The notes beneath the pieces were generated by a model, which had not been told where the DNA came from, did not search any database, and saw only the letters and a list, made by a program, of their open reading frames with translations. Below, piece after piece: positions 28,956 to 38,899 of a stretch of DNA of 64,000 nucleotides; position 1 is the stretch's first letter; every line of letters begins with the position of its first letter. The position numbers and the translations under genes are program-made. Origin of the DNA: G963662905 sp963676725 (GTDB taxonomy: Bacteria > Bacteroidota > Bacteroidia > Bacteroidales > WRLA01); NCBI GenBank assembly GCA_963676725.1, contig OY781463.1, positions 1,240,001 to 1,304,000 of the forward strand, written 5' to 3'.

Positions 28956-29008
28956 AGAACGCTAAGGCCGCTAAGCGGTGGCTGAGGTTTTAGTGGGTGG
29001 CTGAGGCT

Positions 29009-30198
29009 CACGAAGTCACTATTCCTGAGGACAATATGATAATACAAATCAATGGGCGCTTCGAGAGCCTCGCTTCGTGGACCTCAGCACAGCGCAGCGA
29101 CCCAAAACTGGTGACTGAGGTTCTCGAAGCCACGAATCGAAATGGATGTTTTGTTGTTGTTTCGCTTGTTTCGACTACGCTTACTTCGGCTTCGCTTGGT
29201 TCGACTTCGCTCACCACAGCGCACCACAGCGCACCACAGCGCAGCACATTCGCTCAACTTTTTTTGTCCCGCAGATTACGCTGATTTTCGCAGCGATTAT
29301 CTTTTTTCTCCACAAAAACAAATAGTAGAATGTGTCCCTTATGGAAATGACTCCTGACAGCAAAGGGCTGCGCCCTGATAAACTAGAAATATGCAATGGA
29401 AAAATACTACTGCATTGATTTCCTTTGCTTCGGAACGATGGAATTGTGGCCTTATGGTGTTAATTATTTTTCGAAGATTATTTCTAAATAGTAAATATAA
29501 TACGAATATATCATAAAATTTTTTATGTTTGCGTTTGTGAACTAATTTGATTGTAGTATTAAAGATTTTTTTTATGAAAAAGATGATTCTATTTGCATTG
29601 CTTATGATGCTTTCAAGTGTACAACTACTTTTTGCACAGCAGAAAGGAACGCCAATAGATATAGAGAAGGGATTTGAGGCCTCATTTTATCAGAATGGTG
29701 CCCGTTTAAATATGGCTAAGTTAAGTCAAATTATGCAAGACAATAATGAAGCCATGACATCTTTAGGGAAAGCGAAAACAAATAAGGCTTTTGCAACTGT
29801 TTTTGGCTTTGCTGGCGGTTTTTGTGTTGGGTGGCCACTAGGAACAGCGCTTGGAGGTGGTGATCCCGAATGGGCAATGCTTGGTATTGGTGCCGGATTA
29901 ATTGTAATCTCCATACCTTTAACTATTGCATATTCGAATCATGCCACAAATGCGGTAAATTTGTATAATGAATCCATTGGAGCACCTGCCAAACAGAATG
30001 TGAGTATGCAGTTTGGTATGACCCCAAATGGTCTTGGACTGACAATGCGTTTCTGATTTTTTTTCAATTCCACAGTTTCCATCATTTTTTGGGGATGAAT
30101 TCGCTTGCTTCGGCTACGCTTACTTCGGCTTCGCTCAGCACATTTCGACAAGCTCAATGCATCGCATCGCAGCACAGGTCGCTCATTTTTTGTCCACG
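29009..30198. repeat. Segmental duplication, copy 2
   Basis: Second copy of the segment at 27541-28955, same orientation, 1267 bp downstream measured at the gene. Differences seen by eye include TTTTCCG versus TTTTTCG and AAAGAGC versus AAAGGGC in the upstream part. The flanking intergenic repeats offer obvious sites for the unequal recombination that would create it. Confidence 0.9.
29574..30056 (+). CDS. Small exported/membrane protein, copy 2
   Basis: Identical at the protein level to the product of the gene at 28307: 160 aa with signal peptide, two hydrophobic glycine-rich segments and a beta-strand-like C terminus. The start at 29574 is chosen for the same reason. The ~270-base region upstream is duplicated with it, so both copies should be expressed alike. 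Confidence 0.75.
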   Translation: MKKMILFALLMMLSSVQLLFAQQKGTPIDIEKGFEASFYQNGARLNMAKLSQIMQDNNEAMTSLGKAKTNKAFATVFGFAGGFCVGWPLGTALGGGDPEWAMLGIGAGLIVISIPLTIAYSNHATNAVNLYNESIGAPAKQNVSMQFGMTPNGLGLTMRF

Positions 30199-30620
30199 AA
30201 GAACGCTAAGGCCGCTAAGCGGTGGCTGAGGTTTTAGTGGGTGGCTGAGGTTCTCGAAGCCACAAATTGAAATGGCTGTTTTGTTTTGTTTGCTTCGGCT
30301 ACGCTTACTTCGGCTTCGCTCAGCACATCGCAGCACAAGTCGCTCAACTTTTTTTTTGTCCACGAAGAACGCTAAGGCCGCTAAGCGGTGGCTGAGGTTT
30401 TAGCGGGTGGCTGAGGTTCTCGAAGCCACGAATTGAAATGGATGTTTTGTTTGCTTCGGCTACGCTTACTTCGGCTTCGCTCAGCACATCGCAGCACAAG
30501 TCGCTCAACCTTTTTTTTGTCCACGAAGAACGCTAAGGCCGCTAAGCGGTGGCTGAGGTTTGGGTGGGTGGCTAAGATTCTCGAAGCCACGAATCGAAAT
30601 GGATGTTTTGTTGTTGTTTC
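30194..30620. repeat. Further copies of the intergenic repeat
   Basis: Three more units with CGAAGAACGCTAAGGCCGCT near 30194, 30361 and 30522. They include the variant with the GCTTCGGCTACGCTTACTTC block. No gene. Confidence 0.85.
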
Positions 30621-30624
30621 GCAG

Positions 30625-30965
30625 AATAGGCGGATTTTTGCAGATAGATTCGCGTGGCTCACTTTTTGTCCCGCAGATTGCGCAGATTTTCGCAGATAAA
30701 TTCGCTTTGCTCACTTTTTGTCCCGCAGATTTTCGCAGATAAATTCGCTTTGCTCACTTTTTTCCCGCAGATTACGCAGATTTTCGCAGATAGATTCGTG
30801 TGCTCACTTTTTGTCCCGCAGATTGCGCAGATTTTCGCAGATAAATTCGCTTTGCTCACTTTTTTCCCGCAGATTACGCGGATTTTTGCAGATAGATTCG
30901 CGTGGCTTACTTTTTGTCCCGCAGATTGCGCGCATTTACGCAGAGGATTCTCAGCGATTATCTTT
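30625..30965. repeat. Second family of tandem repeats
   Basis: Five to six units of about 50-65 bp built from CCCGCAGATTNCGCAGATTT, TCGCAGATAAATTCG and TTTGCTCACTTTTTGTC. The family differs from the 117-bp one, although single copies of its CCCGCAGATTACGC motif also occur inside both duplicated segments. The + frames across it translate to repetitive S/R/F-rich peptides and are not genes. Confidence 0.85.
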
Positions 30966-31124
30966 CTTCTCTACGAAGAACGCTGATTTCCCTTCAATCG
31001 CTGGCGCGGATTTGTAATCCGTGCCAGCGAACCAAGTTTCAAAGCGGACTGCGGGAAATATTTCTATTGTCCCGCATTTCCCTAAAAGGCTTTCATATCG
31101 TTCCCAACATCAGGCCAATAGCCT

Positions 31125-31952
31125 TTATCTTATAATAAACTTCTGTGTGTTTCTTGCTCCTTCTGCATTGATGCTCAAGAAATAAATCCCGCTTTTTAAT
31201 CCGGAAAGATCGATCTGCTGCTGACCGGATTGTTGATTGATTTCCAAAGACATGACGGTCTGTCCAATCAGGTTGTTAATGCTGATTTCTCCGGAAATGG
31301 CAGAGTTTTCTTCAAAGGAAATAAATGCATAGTCGACCACAGGATTTGGATAAATCCTAAAATCTGCCAATGTTGGTTCATCATCAATTGCTGTGAGCAC
31401 ATCAAGGGCAGTAATATCATCAATATGAATTGTTGCGATAATATTATCGCCGCGAGCACTGGGTTCATTGCTGTGAAGGATGCGCAAAGCAGCTACATTT
31501 TCCATAACATCCATATAGGAACCACTGCCAACTACAGAAGTTAAATCTGTTTCAGCGATGGGGAAAGTAACTGCCATATCCATACTGCCTGCCGGAATAA
31601 TCTGAGCTTCAGTACTTGACATCCAACTGCCGTTTTTTGGATTGTCGGAAGTGCCAAAAGCAAGACGCATTTTAAGGTCTTCACTGCCCGGATTACTAAA
31701 ACTAACCCGAATACCTACTATACCTTCGCTGATGTAGTTTCCGGCCCAATGTGTCAGCGAAAAAGTATTGAGTTTCCCCATGCTGCCACTACCATCGGCA
31801 GCGACTTTGAGTTTGAGACCTTCATTTTCGCCGCGTTCCCAGCCCATAGTGCTGCCGTCATTAAAATCATGCGAGAGGCCACTAAAGACCTGCCCAAAAC
31901 TTAACGAAATACCCATAAGAAGTAATGATAAAGAGAGTAATATTTTTTTCAT
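31125..31952 (-). CDS. Secreted protein with beta-sandwich-like domain and type IX sorting domain
   Basis: 275 aa, signal peptide at residues 1-20 (KKILLSLSLLLMGISLSFGQ). Residues about 25-185 look like a carbohydrate-binding-module-type beta sandwich: it starts SHDFNDGSTMGWERGEN and contains the pattern THWAGNYIS, which is common in jelly-roll modules of secreted hydrolases. No catalytic domain is attached. Residues about 195-275 (FRIYPNPVVDYAFISF...GIYFLSI...TQKFIIR) are a type IX sorting domain. It may be a stand-alone glycan-binding surface protein. It is flanked by the repeat block on one side and a lipoprotein gene on the other. Confidence 0.85.
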   Translation of the reverse strand: MKKILLSLSLLLMGISLSFGQVFSGLSHDFNDGSTMGWERGENEGLKLKVAADGSGSMGKLNTFSLTHWAGNYISEGIVGIRVSFSNPGSEDLKMRLAFGTSDNPKNGSWMSSTEAQIIPAGSMDMAVTFPIAETDLTSVVGSGSYMDVMENVAALRILHSNEPSARGDNIIATIHIDDITALDVLTAIDDEPTLADFRIYPNPVVDYAFISFEENSAISGEISINNLIGQTVMSLEINQQSGQQQIDLSGLKSGIYFLSINAEGARNTQKFIIR

Positions 31953-32072
31953 AATACCTTGTTTTATATAATTGTTAATCCTGTGTATTAACTATATAAC
32001 AACGAAATACCCTCTATTGTTTAGAGAATTTTGAAGATAACAGCGTGAATCTATTTTATAGGTGATCAAGTA

Positions 32073-32669
32073 TTAATTTCCTACCGTTTCTGTGATTGCT
32101 TTTTCGTACGAAACTTCAGCAACAGCAATATGGCTTACTTCAATGCAAATGAGGCTGAGCTCGTTTTTATCGCCTAATTGTTGGCGTAATTTTTCAATAT
32201 CACGTTCGGAAATTCCTTTTGCTTTTCCTTTTATGATTTTGTCGTTTACCCATGCGCTGTCTTTGCATGGCGTATGGTCGATATGGCATAAAAGTGTGCC
32301 GGCCTCCGCCATGCTGTCGATATAGGCTTTTGGGATGCGTAATTCCGAAGCAATTCCCTGAACAATTAGGTTTTTCTTATAGAAAGTATTGTTAAAATGA
32401 ACCGATGTGTCGCCGGGAATTAGCTTAATTATCCGTCCATTTTTGGTTTTTAGTTTGAGTTTTTTATGATCAACACCGCATATATGCAATGCAACACCTT
32501 CAATTTCAATAGCTTTGCCTGTATAAAGATCAGGATGTGCTATAAGGCTGTCCGCATTAATCCGAATAAAAGATTGCTGCTTATTGCCGCTTTTGCAATT
32601 GCTGAGCAACATTATTGAAAGAACTGCCAGCATCATAATCAACAGATGAGGGGATTTCTTGCTTTTCAT
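32073..32669 (-). CDS. Lipoprotein, OB-fold-like
   Basis: 198 aa. A lipobox LLSNC after a hydrophobic stretch (Cys at residue 25) predicts lipid anchoring. Residues about 37-115 (LIAHPDLYTGKAIEIEGVALHICGVDHKKLKLKT...) resemble small OB-fold-like lipoproteins of Bacteroidota that carry an EGxVxHxC motif, from recall. The second half is rich in charged residues and contains an LCHIDHTPCKDSAW stretch with possible metal ligands. Function is unknown. It lies 25 bp downstream of the esterase gene on the same strand, so the two probably form one transcript. Confidence 0.65.
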   Translation of the reverse strand: MKSKKSPHLLIMMLAVLSIMLLSNCKSGNKQQSFIRINADSLIAHPDLYTGKAIEIEGVALHICGVDHKKLKLKTKNGRIIKLIPGDTSVHFNNTFYKKNLIVQGIASELRIPKAYIDSMAEAGTLLCHIDHTPCKDSAWVNDKIIKGKAKGISERDIEKLRQQLGDKNELSLICIEVSHIAVAEVSYEKAITETVGN

Positions 32670-32694
32670 GATCGCTTATGATTGGTATGTTGTA

Positions 32695-33633
32695 TTAATT
32701 TGTTTTGAGTAAAAATGTAAAAGGAATATGCAATCGTTTGCTCCAGGCATCTTCGGAATGATTCGCCCCTTCAAATTTTTGGGTCATCCAGTTTTTCGAT
32801 GTATATCCTTTTGTCTTCATAACAGCATCCACCTGTTTTTGAAATGGCTCATAGAGTGCATCGAGAGTTTCCGTTCCATAATCAAAATAGAATTTGTGCG
32901 TTGCAGGATCGGGAAGGTTTTTTTCAAGATAATCGACAAATGCCTGAGGAATTGGGTTATTTTCTGCATCGAATGTACCGACCCAATGTGTTGATAAACA
33001 AGCTGCTCCTCCATATATTTCTGGATATTCACAAACCGCATACCAGCTAATTAGCCCACCCATGCTCGAGCCGGCAATAAAGGTATTCTCTCGCTCTGTT
33101 TTCGTTGAATAATGCTGATCAATATAGGGCTTCAGCTCGGAGGTTAGGAATTTTAAATAGCCATCAGAGGAAACATCATGCGAAAACAGGCTATTTTCCC
33201 CATAGCGTAATGCTTTGTTAATAAGTGAATCCTGTAAGTTTTTATCGAGCGATTCAAAGGGTTTTTGTGGGAAATAATCTGCATGGCGATCTTCTCCGGC
33301 ATTCCATACGCCCACAACAATGCACTCCCGTACTTTACTGTCGCGAATTAGTCTGCCCATGACCTCATCAACAGCCCATTCTTGTTTGTTCCAACTTTTT
33401 GTGGCATCATAAAGCATCTGACCATCATGCATATAGAGGACAGCATATTCCTTTTCAGTTGAATAATTATCCGGCAACCATATATCTATATTTCGTGCTT
33501 TCACAAATTTCGATGGGAAAGATTCGATGCGTTCCAGACTTCCGTCCGATGCTCCTTCGAGGGATATTGCTTCCACCTGAGCGATTGTGTGTAAATACAT
33601 TAGACTAAGTAAAATGATGAGGTATTTTTTCAT
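32695..33633 (-). CDS. Putative esterase, alpha/beta hydrolase (esterase D/enterochelin esterase-like)
   Basis: Periplasmic or secreted serine hydrolase of 312 aa. A signal peptide (KKYLIILLSLMYLHTIAQ) precedes the domain. The nucleophile elbow is AGSSMGGLISW (Ser near residue 190), YMHDG near residue 68 is typical of the family, and the C-terminal GANHSEDAW supplies the catalytic His. Relatives hydrolyse siderophore or feruloyl esters; the substrate here is unknown. A TATCTTTG on the minus strand (33675-33668) is a plausible -7 element. The lipoprotein gene follows after 25 bp. Confidence 0.85.
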   Translation of the reverse strand: MKKYLIILLSLMYLHTIAQVEAISLEGASDGSLERIESFPSKFVKARNIDIWLPDNYSTEKEYAVLYMHDGQMLYDATKSWNKQEWAVDEVMGRLIRDSKVRECIVVGVWNAGEDRHADYFPQKPFESLDKNLQDSLINKALRYGENSLFSHDVSSDGYLKFLTSELKPYIDQHYSTKTERENTFIAGSSMGGLISWYAVCEYPEIYGGAACLSTHWVGTFDAENNPIPQAFVDYLEKNLPDPATHKFYFDYGTETLDALYEPFQKQVDAVMKTKGYTSKNWMTQKFEGANHSEDAWSKRLHIPFTFLLKTN

Positions 33634-33833
33634 AATAGAACTTTATGGTTTTCGGTAAATTGTTGAACAAAGATAAAAATTTCACAGTAAAGACGCATGC
33701 AGCTGAATTAAGTTGTATGCCTGTGAAAACTTAATCAGATAATTAGTATTGCTTTGTCGCGACAGTTTGTTTATGAAATAATTATTTAGGATAAGTATTA
33801 ATTCGAATACCACAATGATATAAAAATGCTTTT

Positions 33834-35342
33834 CTATTTCCTGTAGATTTTGAACCACCGAATAAATCCTGATGCAAGAACAAAGAGCAGGATCAAAGCG
33901 GTAAGCGGAATAATGAGCATATACCAATTTCCAATCAGCGAAGAATAAATGCGTGCCGTGTGAAATTCCAAGGCAACATTCCATAGTGAAATAGGTTGAT
34001 TTGTAATTTCTTGTGGCATATCAGGGAAGCCGTAATTGTTCCCTAAAGGCCAAGCACCGTGATTATAATCGAAATAGACCTCTCCGATAGGATGATGCTC
34101 GCTAAATCCCGAAATGACATATGTTCCAATTGGTGGACCTGAACGCTTGACAGCACGATAAGGCTCTTTTGTAATATAGTCGATAATAATGCCATTGGAA
34201 TAATTCCAAAGATAAAGTCCTGAAAAAGAGCCTACCAAAATTTTTGTTTTCCCTGCCGCTTTAAAGACATTTGCGCCCATAATGCTTACAGGTGGCTGAA
34301 CTTTGAAGGCTTTTAATGGGCTTGAAAAATTGTCGTTGCTATAATAAATGCCTTCGGATGTGGATAATACAAAAACATCATTTTCAGGGTCATAATGGAT
34401 TCTACGTAATTTATCCTGCCAGGGATTTGGGCTATCCAAAATGCTAAATGGTATTTTGCCAACGCGTGCATTTGCAATCGGGATTAATAGGGGAGGGCGC
34501 AAAAACATGCCTGTAATGCTTGTAATAATCAGAAATATGATGCTGATCCAACCAATCTTATTATGCCATTTTAAATTCCATTTTCGGGAGTTTCTGAGAG
34601 ACTCCGCATTCTTGTTTTTCTTTTTCCGTCGTCGAATTATTTTAGGGTAAATGAAATACAGTATGCCACTGATGCACAGAAAAATAATAATAAAACCTAC
34701 GAGATCTACAATTATTTTTCCGGGAAGCCCCAGCAACTCACCGCTATGGATTAGCCAAAAAGTACGGAACAGACTGGCTTTGTCATCGTAGTCTTCCGGA
34801 GCTGGTAACTGCCTGATGATAAAATCTTTTCCATTATTGCTTATGAGTAATTCTGACCGACTGAGGATGAGTAAACTGTCGTTTTTTAAAGCAAAATCAC
34901 ATAAACGCTGGTTGTGTCCTGAAAACGGTAATGGAACCTTAGTCCACAATTTATTACCATTATCAAAGCGGTATAAACCAAATAATGTAGCAGCAAAGAG
35001 CTTGTTTTTATACTGAATAAGTTTACTAATTTTCCTATGATCTATGCCTTTTGGAAATCATTTATTGAAATCGCTAAATGTGCTAAAAAGGCTGTCTGTT
35101 TGCCAGATCCCAATGTTCCCATAGAGAAAAATCCTATTGTCTTCGGTCTTTATGCTTCCGCGGATGGAGGCATTATTCCAATTGTGATAGTGGTATTCTA
35201 AGGGTAAAATATTCCTATTGATATCAAAATGTGAGAGTAAGTCTCTGTGATTCAATATAATTCCGGAAATTGAAAATACAATCAGGAATATGCTGATAAT
35301 AATGCCAAGCCATTTATGGTATTTTTTAAGAAAGCGCATCAT
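33834..35342 (-). pseudogene. PepSY-associated transmembrane protein, interrupted by an in-frame TGA
   Basis: The N-terminal fragment (35342-35061) begins MMRFLKKYHKWLGIIISIFLIVFSISGIILNHR, the characteristic first helix and His/Arg motif of PepSY-associated TM proteins, some of which act as iron or siderophore reductases. After 94 codons there is a TGA at 35060-35058. The same frame continues without another stop to 33834 as FPKGIDHRKISKLIQYKNKL and then three more membrane helices (about 34680-34730, 34490-34560, 33870-33940). Together they give about 500 aa, the family's usual size. There is therefore one nonsense codon and no frameshift. The only start for a separate second gene would be a weak TTG at 34949. 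Recent inactivation or a base error are the simple explanations. Confidence 0.8.
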
Positions 35343-35445
35343 CTTCTAATTGAGTATTTAAATACTTAATTAGGCAAATATAGAAAAAATGATGTATTGG
35401 CTTTAAATTTTTTTGAAAACCGATAGAATCAGCTAATTATTCAGG

Positions 35446-36753
35446 TTAAGTTTTTCCGTTTTCCTCAACGGTTTTTTGAAAGAACTCTCCACGAGCAATA
35501 AAATCCCTGAATTTATCGTAGCTCGCAGCTGCAGGGGATAAAAGGCAGCAGCTTCCATTCCCTAAATCTGTAAATACTTTGTTTATCAGGATTTCATAAT
35601 CATCGCTATGAAATAGTTGAAATCTTTCCGGATAGTATTTTTCAAAATCCTGCATCATTCGTTTTCCGGCCATTCCGGTGAAGAGAATCAGTTTTACCTT
35701 TGTTTTTGGTAAAAACTGAATAAGTGAATCATAAGAAATACCACGATCGAGGCCGCCAAGAATAATGCAATCGGTTTCAGGCAAGGCTTTTATGGCGGCT
35801 ATACTTGCCTCAGGAACAGTAGAAATAGAATCATTATAAAAGTGGATGCCTTTGTGCATTCCTATATCCTCAAGCCTGTGCTTTAGCCCTTGAAATGTTG
35901 TGATATTTTTTTCAATATCTTTTTTCGAGATGCCGCAATTTAATGCGCAATGGGCAGCAAAAAGAGCATTTATGTAATTATGGGCTCCTTTTATTTTTAG
36001 ATCGCTTTGCTTGAAATGAAATCCGGCATCATCCGCAGAAGGAACATAGATTGTTTTGCTCTTAATGCCTTGGAGATGAGTTTTTAGACTATCGTGAGTC
36101 AGCAGCAGATCTTTATTGTTTTGATTTTCGAAGATTTTATATTTCGCTTGAAAATACCTGTCTTTGCTGCCAAAATAATCCAAATGTTCTTCAAACAGAT
36201 TGAGTAACAAAGCAATTTTTGGGCTATGACTGCATTGTTCCAATTGATGGGCAGAGAGTTCATAAACAATTGTTGTGTCGGGTTTTATATTATCAATAAT
36301 GCGAAATGCAGCGCGTCCGATATTTCCTGCTAAAATGCTATGTTTGCCCCCATTTTTCAAAAGATGGTGGATCAGGCTACTTGTTGTACTTTTTCCTTTT
36401 GTGCCTGTAATGCCAATGCTTTGATTTCCGAAAAATTGCAAAAACAGAGCACTGGAAGAAGTGAGCTTTTTCCCTATTACTCCTGCGATGGATTCAGGGA
36501 TTTTTACGCCCGGTGATTTGATGATCAGATCGTATTTATAAGCAGAAGCAAGGTAGTTCTCTCCATAAAAAAGTTTGATTTCTGGATCAGAACTTACATT
36601 TTCTAAGACATTTATATTGCTGTCAGACAATCCAATAGAGCAATTCGGAATATGTTTCTGCAAAAAGGAAAAAACCGCTTTCCCCTCACGGCCAAAGCCA
36701 ATGATCAGAATTTTTGGATGCTTTGCTAAGTGTTTAATGAGTTGGTCAATCAT
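35446..36753 (-). CDS. MurD-like UDP-N-acetylmuramoyl-L-alanine:glutamate ligase
   Basis: Mur ligase of 435 aa that adds glutamate to UDP-MurNAc-L-Ala in the cytoplasm. It has an N-terminal Rossmann-like domain (ILIIGFGREGKAVFSFLQ), the ATP P-loop GITGTKGKSTTSSLIHHLL (about 115-133), the central-domain sequence YELSAHQLEQC and the C-terminal NDSISTVPEASIAAIKAL and ILGGLDRGISY. The start overlaps by 8 bp the end of a MurL-like gene. In the pathway described in Xanthomonas, the ligase MurD2 adds L-Glu and MurL then epimerises the product. This pairing makes MurD2 activity (L-Glu) more likely than classical MurD (D-Glu), but sequence alone does not prove which isomer is used. Confidence 0.85.
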   Translation of the reverse strand: MIDQLIKHLAKHPKILIIGFGREGKAVFSFLQKHIPNCSIGLSDSNINVLENVSSDPEIKLFYGENYLASAYKYDLIIKSPGVKIPESIAGVIGKKLTSSSALFLQFFGNQSIGITGTKGKSTTSSLIHHLLKNGGKHSILAGNIGRAAFRIIDNIKPDTTIVYELSAHQLEQCSHSPKIALLLNLFEEHLDYFGSKDRYFQAKYKIFENQNNKDLLLTHDSLKTHLQGIKSKTIYVPSADDAGFHFKQSDLKIKGAHNYINALFAAHCALNCGISKKDIEKNITTFQGLKHRLEDIGMHKGIHFYNDSISTVPEASIAAIKALPETDCIILGGLDRGISYDSLIQFLPKTKVKLILFTGMAGKRMMQDFEKYYPERFQLFHSDDYEILINKVFTDLGNGSCCLLSPAAASYDKFRDFIARGEFFQKTVEENGKT

Positions 36754-38158
36754 GAACAGAATATTTTTTCAAATGGGATTTCAGGCAGTGTTCAAAAGCG
36801 TCTTCCAGATTATGCTCCGGATTCCATTCATTTAGGAACTGCTTTAATGTGTCAGATTGCTTCGTTTGAATACTGTGAAAAATGTTGTCTTCTTCGCTTT
36901 GATGCTTATTAATCCAATGAATTGCTGCCTGCACTTCGCTCATTGTGCCAACACATTCAAAGGGTTTTTCGTCGGCTTCTCCTGCTAGCTGTTGCAATAT
37001 TCCTAGTAAATTTTTATCCTTTGAAAGATCTTTGCCGAAGATCCGAATAAGGGAATTTTTTTCGATAAACGGACTTAAAATTGTCCATGTAAACAAGCAT
37101 TTGGGGCAATTCCCACACCATTTATTTTGCTTACTTCCAACATTACAACTCCTGAAATCCGTATGATGCTGCTTGAATCGACTAAGTAAGGCGCCGATTT
37201 GCAGCTCATTAAGTGGCCTGAGGAAGCTGAAATAATTGGATGCCAGTCCTAAAGTATTTTTTAGGTAGTTTCTGAAATCGTTTTCGAATTCAATGGATTT
37301 TGAGTATTGATGGTTTATTTTGGTTCCGGGAATAGTGGCTTCATTGGCACTGGCTTCATTGGATAAAGCAATATATTTTGCCCCACTCCATTGAGAAGCG
37401 AATAAAGTGCTGAATGCTAGTAATGAAGAAAATGGTGTGTGTCCATTCAAATATCCCTGGCTATTTAAATCCAACATTTCTTTATCAAGGCTGCGTTTAA
37501 AAAAGATGCAATTCTCTTCACTAATTCCGGCATTTTTTATGCTAGACCGAATGGCGGGAGTTGGATTGAGTGCGAATGGGATTACAGTAAAATTAGAGTT
37601 TTGCAGCAGTTCCAGACTCACGATGCTGTCTTTTCCTCCGCCAACTGGCACGAGCACTGCAGAGCTGTTCAGTAGATAGTTGTCGTTCTTTGATTGATTT
37701 CCTTCCTTCGTCCTCATATGCAGATGCAGAAAATCGTTTTCCGAAGCATCAATATTATTCAAGTAGAAAAATTCTCCTAAGCCATTGAAATAAAGCTTTT
37801 TCCAGAAAAGCAATTGTTCTGGTGTCAAAAAGCCTGCATGGATAAAAACATCGGGAGGACATGCGGTTTTCCAATAACTGATCAATTCGACCATTCCAAT
37901 ATGGAAAGCGAATTGTTTCAAATTGGGAATCCTTATCAATTTTTTTTCATCCAGCAGCGGTGTATATTCGATGGACATTTGCGCTGTAAAGGACGGACCA
38001 TTTTCCATTGAAAAATTATTTGAGATGCAAATTTTATCTTTATTCATCTCAATATCAGATGATAGAAAATGGAATGCCGAATGCTTTTCGCGCAGCTGTT
38101 CAAAGAGTTTTTTATTGTCTTTTTTCTTGTTCATACATTTGGTATTGTTTTTGCACAC
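36746..38158 (-). CDS. murL: MurL-like UDP-MurNAc-L-Ala-L-Glu epimerase
   Basis: 470 aa. A PP-loop-type ATP-binding motif, VPVGGGKDSIVSLELL (about residues 172-187), is followed by ALSNEASANEATIPGTKINHQYSKS and a cysteine cluster, CNVGSKQNKWCGNCPKCLFTW, an arrangement I associate with the MurL family. MurL uses ATP to invert L-glutamate within the UDP-MurNAc dipeptide. It is upstream of and overlaps the MurD-like gene by 8 bp, the expected two-gene arrangement. Residues before about 25 are lysine-rich and poorly supported; a later ATG at codon 9 is possible. If the assignment is right, this organism may not need glutamate racemase for cell-wall D-Glu. Confidence 0.72.
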   Translation of the reverse strand: MCKNNTKCMNKKKDNKKLFEQLREKHSAFHFLSSDIEMNKDKICISNNFSMENGPSFTAQMSIEYTPLLDEKKLIRIPNLKQFAFHIGMVELISYWKTACPPDVFIHAGFLTPEQLLFWKKLYFNGLGEFFYLNNIDASENDFLHLHMRTKEGNQSKNDNYLLNSSAVLVPVGGGKDSIVSLELLQNSNFTVIPFALNPTPAIRSSIKNAGISEENCIFFKRSLDKEMLDLNSQGYLNGHTPFSSLLAFSTLFASQWSGAKYIALSNEASANEATIPGTKINHQYSKSIEFENDFRNYLKNTLGLASNYFSFLRPLNELQIGALLSRFKQHHTDFRSCNVGSKQNKWCGNCPKCLFTWTILSPFIEKNSLIRIFGKDLSKDKNLLGILQQLAGEADEKPFECVGTMSEVQAAIHWINKHQSEEDNIFHSIQTKQSDTLKQFLNEWNPEHNLEDAFEHCLKSHLKKYSVHD

Positions 38159-38243
38159 AACTTAGGCAACCTTTTTGCGTTCTAATGATCTAAGTTTATA
38201 ATATTGGTCAAAAGTATTAATTTGTAATGGAAGGGGCGCTATT

Positions 38244-38834
38244 ATGAAAGACATGAGTGAATTTTTTGAGGTGAAATACAATAATGTTGTTCCCGAATCG
38301 GGAAAAATTCTTATTGCTGAGCCTTTTTTAAACGATTATTATTTTAAGCGTTCCATTGTTTTGCTGATCGACCATAATGATGAAGGTTCGTTTGGGATTG
38401 TGCTCAACAAGCCAATGCATATTCAATTTAATGATATGGTTTCAGATTTTCCGGCATTTGATGCGGAAATGTTTCTTGGTGGCCCTGTTAAAAAGGATAG
38501 TTTATTTTATCTACATCGATTAGGGGATAAAATTGATGGAAGTGTAAAAATTATGGATGGTGTTTACTGGGGCGGCGATCTCAGCCAAATCCGTGAACTG
38601 ATTATGTGTAAACAACTAGATTCTTCTGATATTCGATTTTTTGCCGGTTATTCCGGATGGGAGGGTCAACAATTGGAAAGTGAACTTCAACGGGATTCTT
38701 GGCTGGTGAGTGATATGCCTGCCTCAATGCTTTTGAAGTCTGGCACGACTGATTTATGGAAATCTGTGCTGCACAAAATTGGAGGTAAATATGCCTATTG
38801 GACTCAATTTCCTGTTGATCCAAATAATAATTAG
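38244..38834 (+). CDS. YqgE/AlgH family protein
   Basis: 196 aa, the usual length of the AlgH/YqgE (DUF179) family. Family signatures are GKILIAEPFLNDYYFKRSIVLLI, GSFGIVLNKPM, FLGGPV and FFAGYSGWEGQQLESEL. The molecular role is not established; AlgH is linked to alginate regulation in Pseudomonas and structures suggest a nucleotide- or protein-binding fold. It is divergent from the MurL gene (85 bp between) and convergent with the EamA transporter gene. Confidence 0.92.
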   Translation: MKDMSEFFEVKYNNVVPESGKILIAEPFLNDYYFKRSIVLLIDHNDEGSFGIVLNKPMHIQFNDMVSDFPAFDAEMFLGGPVKKDSLFYLHRLGDKIDGSVKIMDGVYWGGDLSQIRELIMCKQLDSSDIRFFAGYSGWEGQQLESELQRDSWLVSDMPASMLLKSGTTDLWKSVLHKIGGKYAYWTQFPVDPNNN

Positions 38835-38899
38835 AGCCTTATTCGTAAAATAATGTGATTTGACGATTCTAAATTATTAGATAATAGTATTTTATAATT

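Noticed and set aside
26492..30986. Many reading frames of 60-130 codons on both strands
   Set aside because: They follow the low-complexity intergenic repeats and change frame between units. Only the two 160-aa genes have signal peptides and unique sequence.
35058..35060. TGA read as selenocysteine
   Set aside because: PepSY membrane proteins are not known selenoproteins and no SECIS-like hairpin is evident just downstream.
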